From Guillardia theta CCMP2712 (Eukaryota; Cryptophyceae; Pyrenomonadales; Geminigeraceae): a stretch of 40,630 nt of DNA. The notes below the pieces were generated by a model that was given only the letters and a program-made list of their open reading frames with translations, was not told the DNA's origin and made no database searches. Of this stretch, positions 22,276 through 33,044 are shown piece after piece; the stretch's first letter is position 1; every line of letters starts with the position of its first letter. Made by a program: the position numbers and the translations under genes. The stretch covers positions 1-40,630 of the forward strand of contig NW_005434647.1 of assembly GCF_000315625.1 (NCBI RefSeq), read 5' to 3'.

Positions 22276-23951
22276 TCACGTGTGGGTGTAGTGTCGGAGG
22301 ATCGCGTGATGTTCCTCCAGCCTCAGCTCGTCGCTTGAGTTGGGCGACTGGACGTGAAAATCCATCGAGAGGTCAGGACGAGGCCCCGTCGAGCTCCAGG
22401 ACCAGTCAAGCTGCTTCCTCCTCGCGAAGTCCAGCATTCCCGTCTTGACTCGACGAGATTCGTTGCCTCCGCTGCCTTTGGCAGTTGGCTGCCTCCCTCT
22501 CGCTGCCTCCCTCCGCATGGAACTGTCGCCAGCTGCTGCAGCATCAGGGACAGCACGAGGAGAGCACGCGCACCTGAAGCCACGCGGAGATACTCGTTGA
22601 AATTGACCCGCCTCGACGCGACACTCTAAGAAACCGACAAGAAAAGCTCAGTGCATCCTTCCTCCGCTTCCCCCGCCTTGCAGTCTTGTCATACCGTGGT
22701 ATGCAGAGAGTTGATGAGAGTGGGAGGAGATGTGCTTGTCTCTTGCTGGGGCTTGTGCCGTACGATCGAGCCAGGAGTGATCTTGAGACGAGATGCTGGA
22801 GAAGACGTGTAAAGGGCGAAGAGAGAGAGGGGGAGTGAGAAGGGATGGAGGGAGAGGGAGAGAGAAGATAAAGAAACATGAGCAGTGACTAGTAGCAGGT
22901 CGTTGGTCACCTTCGACCCATGACGAAGACATGGCCATGTGCTTGAGGATTGATCCGCGAGGAAATGCTGGAAAGCTGATCGAAGAGAGTGAGGGAGAGA
23001 ATGTCTTTCTTGGATCTTCTCTGCTCCTCCTCCCCCTCATTTCCTGCATCCTTTCATCCTTATCCTGAAACTCATTCAGACAGCGCGCGCGGGAGGAGGA
23101 GGACAAAGTCTTCACCTCTTCTCTCACTTGTCGGTCGTTGGATGGAGGGAGGTATCCCATCACGTTCAGCAGCTGGTCAGGCTCGGATCGCTCCTCTGAC
23201 TCCATGGCAGATGCTGGCCTGGGTCTGTCCTGTTGCTCCTCCAAGCGATTGGGAAGCGACGAGTAGCCGAGCGACGTGGCGGGTCTTGAGATTCTCAACC
23301 GCTTCTCGCTCTTTGACGTTTCTTTGGACGAGAAGATGCTGCAAACATTCTCAATACCCTGCTACTGCCCCTGCATCCCCCCCCTGACCGCCACCACCTC
23401 CTCTCCTTCCTCGTCACCACCAAACTTCTCAGGCAAGAGGAGAGAGAGCTGGGCTCACCATGTCTTTGTCTGCAAGGCGAACTGACGATCGCCCGCAGCT
23501 CTGTACCACAGTTAAAAGCGGAAGGCAGCGGAGCAGCATGAGCACTTGCGCGCGTCTTGCTCTTGTTCTCCCCCCGCTCGCCCCCCGCTGACGGGCAAGT
23601 GCGCTCGTCGGCTGTTGATGGCTTTGATGGCAGCAGCTGGGGACTGAAGTCAGGAACGGGAGGGAAGGGCTGGAGGAGGAGACGTCTCTTGGGAGGGCTG
23701 GGGAGGTCGAAAGAGCGCAGAGAAGCTCGGAGGTCCTGCAGCATCTTCATGGAGGCGACGGTCTCCCCGAAGAGATGGTTGGCTTGGCGGACCATCAGCC
23801 TCGCCTGCAGGTTGCTGTCGGTCTTGGCTCTCGCCAGATTCTTCCCGTCCTCGTGGAAGCGAATCGATGCTCTCTCCAGCCCTCTCACCTCGTCCACTGC
23901 GTTGCTGCCCAACTCGGAGGCGAGAGGCTCAAGCTCAACCTGTCCCGACAT
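22276..23951 (-). CDS. Unrecognised multi-exon protein
   Basis: No domain was recognised. From Met at 23951 a clear open stretch encodes a charged helical segment (ELEPLASELG, then NLARAKTDSNLQARLMVRQA) followed by a Pro/Ser-rich linker. Downstream exons that join in phase include one encoding VQRNVKEREAVENLKTRH and one running to a GTGAG donor near 23125 encoding DQLLNVMGYLPPSNDRQ. Further exons include SIVRHKPQQETS near 22700-22780. A final exon ends at the stop at 22276 and encodes a polar tail with MDFHVQSPNSSDELRLEEHH. The middle joins are not fully resolved, so total length is uncertain. The predicted helices suggest a coiled-coil scaffold, which is a guess. It converges with the Hsp170 gene at 137 bp. 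Confidence 0.5.
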
Positions 23952-24100
23952 GCGAAGCTCCGTTGCTGCGTCAAATGCTGTTTCCAACCCTTTCCTTCCC
24001 TTGCAGCTTCCCTCTCATGTGATCATCAACACTAACATATCTCCTCATCCCCACGGTACATCCAGAGCAGTGCTATGACCTGCAATCCCGCCCTCCCATG

Positions 24101-24170
24101 CCCTCCTCTCCTCTCCTCTCCTCTCCTCTCCTCTCCTCTCCTCTCCTCTCCTCTCCTCTCCTCTCCTCTC
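24101..24170 (+). repeat. (CCTCT)n pentanucleotide microsatellite
   Basis: About 14 perfect CTCTC-phase pentamers with no interruption, followed by TAGG. It lies between two minus-strand genes, upstream of the unrecognised gene at 22276-23951. Confidence 0.95.
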
Positions 24171-24558
24171 TAGGTTTGCAGTCCGGCGTTGACGGGTCAA
24201 GCAGTTGACGCCCAGGGAGGGCTTTTACATGTAGGAGGGGAGGGGGAGGGGGAGGGGCTGAGAGATTATTTGAAGACTTAAGGAATGTGAGAGCTTAGGG
24301 GTATGGGTTCGACGAGTTCTCAAGTCCACTGCACGCTCTGAGGCGCAAGCGGTGTGAACTAGAAGCTGCTGAGATACAAGTCAGAGGGAAGCGGAGCATT
24401 GAGGTGGCCGAGCGATGGCAGCCGAGCAGGAACCGCGGCAGCTGATTAGGAGCAGGCCAAGGTCAGCAAGGCGACGACAGAGAAGATGATGCTGGAGGAC
24501 GAGGGAGTCTGAGGGAGAGGGTGGAGGCAACAAGCAGGCATGAGAGCGTCATGCTCCT
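24171..24558. other. Intergenic region downstream of the bestrophin gene
   Basis: Includes a G-rich run (GAGGGGAGGGGGAGGGGG near 24235) able in principle to form a G-quadruplex, then ordinary sequence. It contains the 3' flank of the bestrophin gene and the 5' flank of the next minus-strand gene. No gene was seen. Confidence 0.4.
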
Positions 24559-26229
24559 TTACGATGAATCTTCGGGAAACTTTAAGAGTTTCTCCGACGC
24601 AATCAGCTGCGAGCTGTCGCTCACGAAGCTTGCTCGAACGTCAGGGCGAGACTTGAGATGAAATGCGCTCACGTCGTAGTCGAGAAGAAGGATGCTGTCT
24701 CGTAGCCTGCCGTCTCTCGGAGTAGGACACATGCTCTGCCTCCTCGTCGCCTCCTCCTCTAGTTCCCTCCAGAGCTCCAGCGGCTCAGTCGCAGGCGTCC
24801 TGTCCATGATGTCCTTGCGGATGTTAACGAAAGATCGCTCGAGCTCGAGCTCGTCGGTGTAGGGGGGCCCGGAGGAGAGGAGGAAGGGCATGTTGAACGG
24901 ATCTTCAATGATGTTTCCGACCTCCTCGATGGCAAAGAGAGCCCAGCAGATAATCGCCACCGCGGGGATCATCAAGATTTTCATGCTGTGAACGAGGACG
25001 AGGGGAAGAGTGAAGCACCAGACGCTGAGGAAGCGAGAGGTGTGACGGGAGTAGGAGAGAGGTACGGCAGTCTTGACTATCCTCTCGGCGTTTGCTATCG
25101 TTGCGATCAGGCGGCTCACCATGTTCTCTGCGTGCCCCCTGCTCTGTTTCACGTCTGCCACTGCGACGGCGATCTGCAAGGCATCCATCTCCATCTCCCT
25201 TCCAGTCGCCTCGTCCACTCGCTTGTTGGCTTGCCGGATCTTGTCGGGGTCGGAGAAGACGCATTTGACAATGGCTGAGAGCATCTTGCACACAGCAAGC
25301 GGGCGATGTCGAGACGTCCAGATGAGCTCCACGTCTTGCTCGGACAGGATCTCCTTGAGCGCCTCCTTCTGGCTCTTGCTACCCTGCGCCCGTCCCGACC
25401 TCAGGTGATGAAGAAGAATGACAGGGTAGGCGGCGAGCAGCTGGAGGAGGTGCTCCCGGTCCCACCCCCTCATCGAGCTGTGAGCTATGCAGCTCAGCTC
25501 GCGCACGGCAGAGATCATCTCGCTCCAGATCTTCCTCGCCTCCCAGAACCTGTCGTAGGCTGAGTTGGTGCGGAAGACGAGGAGGAGACTGAGCGCGCCT
25601 CCCAGGAGCGCGTGTACGGACGTGCTCATGCCCTGGGTGAGCAGAACGAAGTTGAAGGAGTTGGAGGAGTAAGCGAAGAAGACAGAGACGGCGAGGAGGA
25701 GGTTAGCGAAGAGATGAGACTTGATGCGAGAGAGGGTGGTCGAGCTGAAGATGGTGACGAAGTTGAGGGCCCACTTGCTGGACTTGTGGCGATCGGGAGC
25801 AAGGATGGTGTGCTTCTCTTGTACCCCTGTCTCCAGTCTCGTCACCTTTCATCCGCATCCTCGCAGCACGCGGGTGACCTATGCTCCAGTTGTCGTCCAA
25901 GATGGTGGTGGGGAGCAAGGAAGACATCTGCATGCTCTCTCAGACCCTCGCCACCCTGCCAGATCTCCACCATCTTGACGGTCCTTGGAAACGAAGCCGG
26001 GCAAACGCGCCTACTGCAAGGAAGCTTTACATGCATCACTTGCTCACAAACTCACCAACCTCAGGAGCTTTACATGAGCTGTGCTCACACCTAAGTCACG
26101 CTTGAGTTTAGAAACAATGGCATCGGCGTTACCGGTTGGGTTACAGAGTTGACAGTGATTGAAAGAAAATACACAGGAAGCATTGAAGATTAACATCACG
26201 AAAAGCCGGATGAAGACTGAGCATTCCAT
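24559..26229 (-). CDS. Bestrophin-family anion channel with putative plastid presequence (VCCN1-like)
   Basis: A bestrophin/RFP-TM anion channel; plant and algal members (VCCN1/BEST1) sit in the thylakoid membrane and carry chloride or bicarbonate. Three exons, 26229-26091, 26013-25955 and 25845-24559, join in phase to 494 aa. The core begins at about residue 67. WALNFVTIFSSTTLSRI is followed by two membrane helices, then the signature FRTNSAYDRFWEARKIW at about 157-173. Two later helices (LPLVLVHSMKILMIPAVAI and the following EEVGNIIEDPF motif) complete the family pattern. The N-terminus has a hydrophobic signal-peptide-like stretch ending NASCVFSF, then a basic, Arg-rich segment (GPSRWWRSGR), which fits two-step targeting to a complex plastid. 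That localisation is inferred. The C-terminus is a polar, Ser-rich tail. Confidence 0.9.
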
Positions 26230-26509
26230 CTTGAATCCAGCTACTCAAGGATGATGTTAGAAGAATTTTTGAAGCAAAAGCTACAGCACGTAGGAATACA
26301 AGATTGGAAAATGGAGGGAAAACAATACGAGAAGGAATGAATGTAAAACGAAGATCAGGGCAGTATGCCGCATTGGCTAGCGAGCACGAGGGCAGGATCA
26401 GTAGCTGCAGATAGGCAACGAGAAACGTAGAGGGGGAGGGGAAGAGGAAGCCTGTAATGGCATTCGAGCGTCGGAGCTAGACCGGTGTAGGGGAGAGCTT
26501 TTATGGTAT

Positions 26510-26666
26510 CTAAAAGTAGATATATAGAGCTATATATGGGACCTAAAAGTAGATATATAGAGCTATATATGGGACCTAAAAGTAGATATATAGAGCTATA
26601 TATGGGACCTAAAAGTAGATATATAGAGCTATATATGGGACCTAAAAGTAGATATATAGAGCTATA
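26510..26666 (+). repeat. 33-bp AT-rich tandem repeat, 4.8 copies
   Basis: Head-to-tail copies of a 33-base unit beginning CTAAAAGTAGATATATAGAG, nearly identical to each other, with a near-palindromic TATATAGAGCTATATA core. The array ends 6 bases before a GC island starts at 26672. A minus-strand frame through it gives an 11-residue repeat peptide, judged a by-product of unit length. Confidence 0.93.
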
Positions 26667-26671
26667 AAGAT

Positions 26672-27058
26672 TCCCGGCCACCGCGGCAGTCAGCCCGCCT
26701 CCGGCCAGGGAGTCCAGCAGGCCCTGTGACGGGTCTAGGCCGGCTGCAGTGCGGCTCTCGAATGAGGCACCGGTGGCTCAGTTTGCTTGCCGCACACCCA
26801 CACCCCTTCCGACTCCCGTCATCAGAGTACGGTGCTGTACGGGCACGGTAACTTCACTGCCGCAGTGCGCCTTTGGCAACCGTCCGGTGTGCCGCCGCCG
26901 CCCCGGCGGGGCCCACCGAGTCAGCGGCGCCCGGCGTGACCGTCGCCGAGTACGGTCCGTTCCAGCCTGCCCCGGTCCCGGCCGCTGGCCCCGGAGTCGT
27001 GACCGTGCACAGCCGCGGCCGAACTTGGAAGCGGCGGTGCGGCATCATGGCATAATGC
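26672..27058. repeat. GC-rich palindrome-word island
   Basis: Island of the same class as 178-640, with GGCCGGCTGCAGT, CCGCCGCCGCCCCGGCGGGG and GAGTACGGT-type words. It has sharp edges: the 33-bp satellite on the left and AT-rich sequence on the right. It lies upstream of the bestrophin gene and downstream of the next minus-strand gene. Confidence 0.55.
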
Positions 27059-27211
27059 CGCCATAATTTACTTAGTTTTGTTTATCAGAACAGTGAAAAT
27101 TCTTTCATTTCTTGCATCAAAATCTTGTTGCTCCTGCTCAAAGTCATGTTATCCATGTTATCCATGATACATGCTGACGGTGAGCTCACCTCGCTAACAA
27201 ATCCGAGACTT

Positions 27212-28566
27212 TCATATGTTGAAATTGTTTTGCGCGCGAAGATAATGAGATTGTCTCATCTTGTCCTTGCACAACATAATCTTGCCTCGAATAGACCTCA
27301 ACAATCGCCTTGTAAGACATTTCGCACATCTCATCTCTTCTCGTGATACCTCCAGACTGTCATTCAAGTCATCATCACTAGCTTCTGATTCAGAAACTGG
27401 GACAGGCTTGACATGATGGATCTCTTCAGCATCGACCAAGCTACTGTGGTTGGCAGAGCAGCTCTTGATGGCCTCATCCAGCTCACACAGCACTTTGCTC
27501 ATCTCCTCCTGCAAGCTTCCACCTGTTCTCTCAGTGCACGAACGGTTGCTGGTGGTGTAGAGGCACCTGGAGGTTTCGTTCAGGCTGCGCAGATTCGATC
27601 TGCGGAGAGAAGAATTTGTGAGGTCCCTGAGAGCCTCACTACTGTCAGCACATGCTTGACGCTTCGAAACACCATCACTACATCCCAACCGCGAGGTCGT
27701 GACATCTTGTTGCAAGATGTCTGTTGAAACACGCACTGTGAGAGTGTTCTTCCTTATCCGTGAAAGCTGCTCTGGTTTCAAGTTTCTTGAAAGCTCCATC
27801 TAACAAAGGCAGGGGCATGAGAATGAATCATACCACGAGTCATGTTGTGCAATCTAACATCACCCAGTTGGACTGCAGGTCCTCGACGTCGTCAAACACT
27901 TTGGCAAGCAAGTCAAAGACTCCATCCTTCCCGGTACAATCTGTTTGGATGGTCCAGCCCAGCCTGCAACATGAACAATCATGTGATGAGATGGTCAACC
28001 AGATTATTAAGCAACCTCGTGAGCCGTGCATGGATGAATTCAATAATTTGGTCTTGACCGTCTGCTTCCTTGGTATCGTTCAAATTGGCATTTTGCCAAT
28101 GACTCAGCTCAGATCTATTATTTGGATGGCCTTCCTTTGGTGTAAACCAACATTCTTCTCCCCGTGGCCTGACTGAGTTGATCTGCGATCTCACCCTCGT
28201 ACTCGTGTCTGGGCGAGCATGGTTTCGAGGCTGCCGTACACGAACTTCCTGAGCTGCTTGCCAGGGAGTCACGCCGTCTTTCACTTGCTGCAGCATCTTG
28301 TTGATGCTTTCTCGCATTTGCTGCTCTGATCCAATCTCGTTCATATCTGCTCTGCTGCTCGTGCCGCTTCCTTCCGCTGCTTGCTCCACTGCTTGCTCCG
28401 CTTCCTTTTGAACTTTTGAACTGGCGTGGAAGCACCTCCTCTGAGTCCGGCGGGCCTGACCGTCAGCACTAGTGGCAGGACAATGGCCCGGGGCTGATCT
28501 TGCCTGTAAGCCCAGGCCCTGCCGTGTAAGCAACTGCAAATTTGAACTGTTGCATGTATATTTCAA
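27212..28566 (-). CDS. Unrecognised Ser/Glu-rich protein, up to about 412 aa
   Basis: No known domain was recognised. Three exons join in phase: 28566-28016 (5' limit uncertain), 27963-27864 and 27799-27212, with introns of 52 and 64 bases. The first exon carries a helical charged part (MRESINKMLQQVKDGVTPWQ), the second a compact segment (GKDGVFDLLAKVFDDVEDLQ), the third a Ser/Thr/Arg-rich region and an acidic patch (SESEASDDDLNDSLE) followed by a basic C-terminus with two Cys. The frame at 28566 opens with TTG, not ATG; an AG acceptor (AAATTTGCAG) near 28533 suggests an upstream exon carries the start. The first in-frame ATG in the clear coding part is at 28344. Function unknown. Confidence 0.55.
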
Positions 28567-28794
28567 AATTACTTCAGGAAAAAGTTATTTTACAACAGGA
28601 ACATTCAACACACCTATTTTTAGGATATAGAACTTCTTTTAATACTCCAAAACTATCTTTTTGGAGAAATATTTCTATAGTTAGTATTTTAGTATTTTAG
28701 GCTAAGACTTCTTGTACCAGAGAGATATGCAACTACATGCATTTTTAGATTCAACCCTTTACATTAGTTATATAGGTCTAAAATGATATATTTA
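28567..28794. other. AT-rich intergenic region
   Basis: AT-rich sequence upstream of the minus-strand unrecognised gene, with short TTTAG and TATAT words. It may hold an unseen first exon and promoter of that gene. No feature could be fixed. Confidence 0.35.
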
Positions 28795-29460
28795 GAACCC
28801 CTACCTCCTTCTTCCTCCAAGAATTAGGGGTACTATGGTTGGCTCCACCCGGCCGACCTCATCTCACAAATTTTCTCAAGTAAGTACCCCACCCCCCCAC
28901 CCACCAATGCCTGAAACATGATTTAAAAGGACGGGTCCTACCCCCCTTCGGTCATCCTCACCCATGACCACCCCCTTCATTCAGCTTCACACCCCCAGAC
29001 CACCCCTAACGATCGAAGAATCAGGCTCATGACCCCCTCCGTTGAGGGGTCACAAGTGGGTAAAACTGTTCCTGCACCCTACCCGGACCCCGACGTTCAT
29101 GTTGTCTTTGCTGGACAATACACCGGTACTGTACTACCCCACCCTTCTCGAATAATAAGTACCATTTGGTCTGCAATCAGAGTTGGAACTGATGACCCCG
29201 CATTCTATTTCCCCCATCGAATTCCCACCCTACCCCCTTTCCCACTCAACTTTTGACTCATACAACCCCGTCATCATCAACCACCGGTGTCGATCCTTGT
29301 TCACTACCCCCCGGCAATCAACTCGCTTGGCCATACCCTCTAACCCCCACGAGAGGCCGGGTACTACCCCTACTTCTATCGTTGTATCAACTACCCTAAA
29401 TTGTTTTCTACAAAAGAGGGGTAGTAATCATACTCGAAGGTACCCCCACCCCCACATTCT
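28795..29460 (+). repeat. Long C-rich ACCCC/TACCCC tract
   Basis: About 660 bases dominated by CCCC runs on the plus strand, with frequent CACCCCC, TACCCC and CTACCCC and a few opposite-strand words (GGGGTAGTAATC near 29420). It sits between the 5' ends of two divergent genes. Confidence 0.6.
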
Positions 29461-30019
29461 CCCTGCTGCAGCTGCCTGTCGCCATCGCGCGCCTCTCCTC
29501 CTCTGCCGCTGCTGCCTTATCATGCACTCACCGTCCTTTCGCTCTCCTCCTCCTCCTCCCGCCCTCCAACCCCCCAAAAACAAAAACCTCTGTTAACAAT
29601 CTTCTTCGGTATTTCTTCCAACAGTCTCGCATTCCTCTCGTCTCCTTTCCTTTCTCTCTTGCTTCCCTTGGCCCATCTAGGGTGCTTGTTAGTACATGCT
29701 GCTTTTCTTGGCCACCAGTTTGTGATCGAGTTCTTGCGAGACAAGAGTTCCATTGTGCTGGTAGTGCTTTAGCTAGAGTCACTGCAACTTCATTCTGCGA
29801 CTTCATGGTTCGTTTCGGTGCTCATAGGCTGCTGACTACAATGTTTTCTGGTGTGTTTGCTTTGTCAAGTTCTCACTTTGCGTTTTCAGATTGAAAGTGA
29901 ACAAAATCTTATCTTCTTGGGCTTGTCCCACATCCACTAGATCAGCCTGCAAGGGCGTAAACGATTTTTCCATCTCAAGGCCTTAGGTTTGTTGTTTCTT
30001 ATTTCTGAGCGTGATCAAG
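29461..30019. other. 5' flank of the cyclic-nucleotide-binding gene
   Basis: Pyrimidine-rich to balanced sequence leading to the ATG at 30020. Short plus-strand frames (for example from 29682) have no recognisable motif and do not splice obviously into the gene; they may be 5' untranslated exon. Confidence 0.4.
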
Positions 30020-32491
30020 ATGTCCAGAAAAAGCATTGAAATTGTGGAAACGTCCATGAAATTGGACTCCAATTCACTTTCATTGTTTCGGAGACAGCCC
30101 CCAGCAGAAAGTAATGCACTCGCACTTACCTCTCCCATAGACGATGACTACTTGCCGCCATCGTCTAATACAGGAGGCCTCTTATTAAACCCCAGCGTTT
30201 TGAAGAACGAAAACGACCTGGACGGCTGGGAGATAAAACCGTGCTCCTTCTTACACAATTGTAGAATAACGGTGATGGTTGGAAGTACTTTAGCAAATGC
30301 CGTGCCAGCAGAAAAAGGAGGCGACGACTGGATGAGAATGCGAGGTCAATACATTCAGTCGAAGGAAAGTGCTATTAAAGAAGTACATTGGGAGACAAAC
30401 AGGGTTTTGACCAAATTTCTTGATTGTGTGGAAGAAAATGATAACGCAATTGATACTATGGACTCGGAAGCATTGTATGAATTTGCGAGCAATGTTTTAA
30501 AGGTCCTCGCGAGTTTAAACAAGGTGGTGTCACCAATCTTTTCTGCGCGAATGCCCAGACCCTCCGTGAAACAAGTATTTCTTCCTCCGGTGGCGTCGGA
30601 CCCTGAGTATACGGCAGAAATTTTGTCTCATTGGGTAATTGAAACAGCCTCAACCACTCGCAAAGCACTTTCTTTCATACGCAGACAAGCAACGATTTTA
30701 AGTGACATTCTGAATGATGTGAAGGAGTCAGCGGATGAAGAGTTAGCCGAAATTGAAAGGTCAAGGAATGCAAATGTTGAAGAGGCCGCCGAAGAAAAGG
30801 ATGCAGCATATCAGGTCCATCCTGGACCGAAGCCAGAAAAGAAATCGGATGAGGACAAGTTTGCTGCTATAGCACATACAAGTGGCCCAATGCCAGACAG
30901 TGATCGATCACAAGATCTTGCCAAAGAGATCAAGCTGACAGGACTGATGACTTTCTTTGTTCGCAGAGCAGATTACAGGGCTTGTCAGGAATTACTTGAT
31001 CGCATTGGAGAGACACAGGACTCATTTGATAATCGGGGGAAGAACAAGAAGGGTTCAGTGGGACTGAATGTTCTTACAGCAATTAGGAAAGTACAGAACC
31101 AGACGGGAAAACTTGGTGTGCACCGTACTTCTCTAATGCCTAACGAATTCGAACTGGTGAGGAAAATGACGTTGTTCAGAGGAGGGATTGATAGCGGCGA
31201 CCTGCTGTGTGAAGTAGCAAGTCGCTTGAAGCCACTTCTTTTTCAATCTAGTACATGTGTAATAAGATCAGGAACTATCGGGATGGGAATGTACTTCATA
31301 AATAACGGCAAATGCAACGTTTCAGTACAAGGTTCGCAAGTGGCAAAGCTGGGATATGGTGACTTCTTCGGAGAGGTTGCTTTGACAATGGCTTCTCAAC
31401 GAACCGCGGATGTAGAGGCTGAAGGTCTTGTGGAACTATTTGAATTTACCCGGCGCGATCTCAAAGATGTTGTGTCAAAGTATCCTCACTTATTGAAACG
31501 CTTGAAAGACCAAGGAAGGGCTAGAATTAAACGGGCTTGTTCATCGCGTTTCAGGGTTATAGAAGATGGGGACGGTGAAGTTACTGTAACATCATCGCGT
31601 GATTCAGGCCAACGAGACTCACCCAGCAATCAAAGAAGTGGTAGTAAGGGCCAGTCAGAGCAGGGTTTGCAATTTGGTGATGGGGACGCAGTAGATCCTC
31701 AAATCGTACAGAGATTGAAGTTCCTGTTTGAGCCTGGGGTATCTGATGAAGAAGAAGATGTCGAACAACCAAAGCTCACCGACAAAGCCTGGAGAGACAT
31801 TGTGGGAAAAATGAGAAGGGTAAAGAGCATGAAAGTCCCAGGCAAACAAAACTGATGGATGTCCACCTCTTTTCAGGTTCAAGTACGTGAAGGTGAGAAG
31901 TTGGTAGGACCCGGGGTTGAAGGCAACAGCATCTACATATTGGAAGCTGGAGAATGTCATGTTCTCATAAACAATCTCAAGGTTGTCAATTTTATTTCAA
32001 ATTGAAAGTTCTTTCTCTGATCCTATCTTTCAGGTTTCTGGAATGCACCCTGGAGACTTCTTCGGAGAAGTCGCCCTGATGCTGTCGATCGAGAGAACAG
32101 CACAAATCGTAACCGCGACACCCTGTACATTATTACGCCTAAAGTCAGAGGAACTTTGTGATATTCTGGACGCATATCCAGCTCTGTAAGCTATCGCTTA
32201 TCCGACGAGTCGTTAGTTCTGACGTATGCGCACTCAGATACAGAAATTTGATGTCGTTGGCATCCAAACGCGCTGATAAACTTCAGAAAGCCTATGAGGA
32301 ACTAAAGGGGACCGAACCGACCACCACTGCAAAGGCTGCCAGCGAACCGATGGGCTGCGCACTTCCTCCAGGGTATGATTCTAACCCTGACGAGCCAGGA
32401 TCAGGTATGTTTGATGAGCGAAGGGCCGTCCCGCTGACAATCTGCAGCAGGTTCACCGGGTACTCGAATAGAACAAGTCTCGGATGAATAA
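30020..32491 (+). CDS. Protein with two cyclic-nucleotide-binding domains
   Basis: Exons 30020-31834, 31877-31981, 32034-32185, 32238-32404 and 32448-32491 join in phase to 760 aa. The first 370 residues are polar and helical with no domain I recognise. Residues about 385-490 form a cyclic-nucleotide-binding fold: VIRSGTIGMGMYFINNGKC, then the phosphate-binding cassette GDFFGEVALTMASQRTADV with the expected Glu and Arg. After an acidic linker a second fold is split by introns: VREGEKLVGPGVEGNSIYIL, then GDFFGEVALMLSIERTAQI. No kinase, channel or exchange-factor domain is present, so it could be a regulatory subunit or scaffold answering to cAMP/cGMP. The last intron ends in a CAGCAG acceptor, allowing a one-residue alternative. 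Both cassettes keep their Arg, so binding is plausible. Confidence 0.87.
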
Positions 32492-32810
32492 GGCATGAAT
32501 CTTTGCCGTGAAAATCGCTGGAACTGATTGGATTTCCAGTCTTTGACTTGCAAACATGTTTATGTGGGGATTTGCGAATGAATTTCATCGTAGCATTTGA
32601 TGAAATCCAATGAATGTTGAAATATCTTTTCAGAGCTTTGCAAATCGCCATGTCTACTTTACACCAACCTTCTAATTAACACAGCGGTGCAGAGAACTAT
32701 CTTGTCACAAAGCAACCCTGCGTTTGCAGTAGGTTTCTTTCGAATTTATGACGTTCATTCAGCTCAAGTCATAGATGATGAATAGTTTAAGTGAGAGACC
32801 ACGAGCAATT

Positions 32811-33044
32811 TTAGGTAGGAGTTCTTTGGAAGAGCGGCAGCTTCGTTGGTTTCAAATGGTTGATATTCGGCACCTCACTGGATTTGGAAATGGTTGGCTG
32901 ATAGTCGTCCTCCTCTGCAACACATGCGATCTCGTCAATCTGATCAACTCGTGCCTTCTTCTCCTGATTTCCTTCGCCTCGCTCCATGGCCTGCCGCTTG
33001 TCCCCACTGATGGGGTCTTGAGTGTCCTCCACGTTCACGGACAT
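32811..33044 (-). CDS. Possible small gene or terminal exon, unrecognised
   Basis: A minus-strand frame from ATG at 33044 to the stop at 32811 would encode 77 aa. It is highly charged (KRQAMERGEGNQEKKARVDQ) with a polar tail ending LPLFQRTPT. The composition looks more like protein than chance sequence, and its placement would make another convergent pair with the upstream gene. The frame stays open to 33176, so it may be the last exon of a longer gene whose 5' part I could not find. No homology is recognised. Confidence 0.3.
   Translation of the reverse strand: MSVNVEDTQDPISGDKRQAMERGEGNQEKKARVDQIDEIACVAEEDDYQPTISKSSEVPNINHLKPTKLPLFQRTPT

Noticed and set aside
25703-25933. Alternative bestrophin N-terminus starting MQMSSLLPTT
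   Set aside because: It is out of frame with the channel and would need a 33-base intron; the model from 26229 joins in phase and supplies a signal peptide.
26510-26666. CRISPR-like array
   Set aside because: The repeats are direct and contiguous with no unique spacers, and the window is eukaryotic.
26355-26681. Minus-strand frame with five 11-residue repeats
   Set aside because: It is the 33-bp satellite read as triplets; no start context, splice site or coding flank accompanies it.
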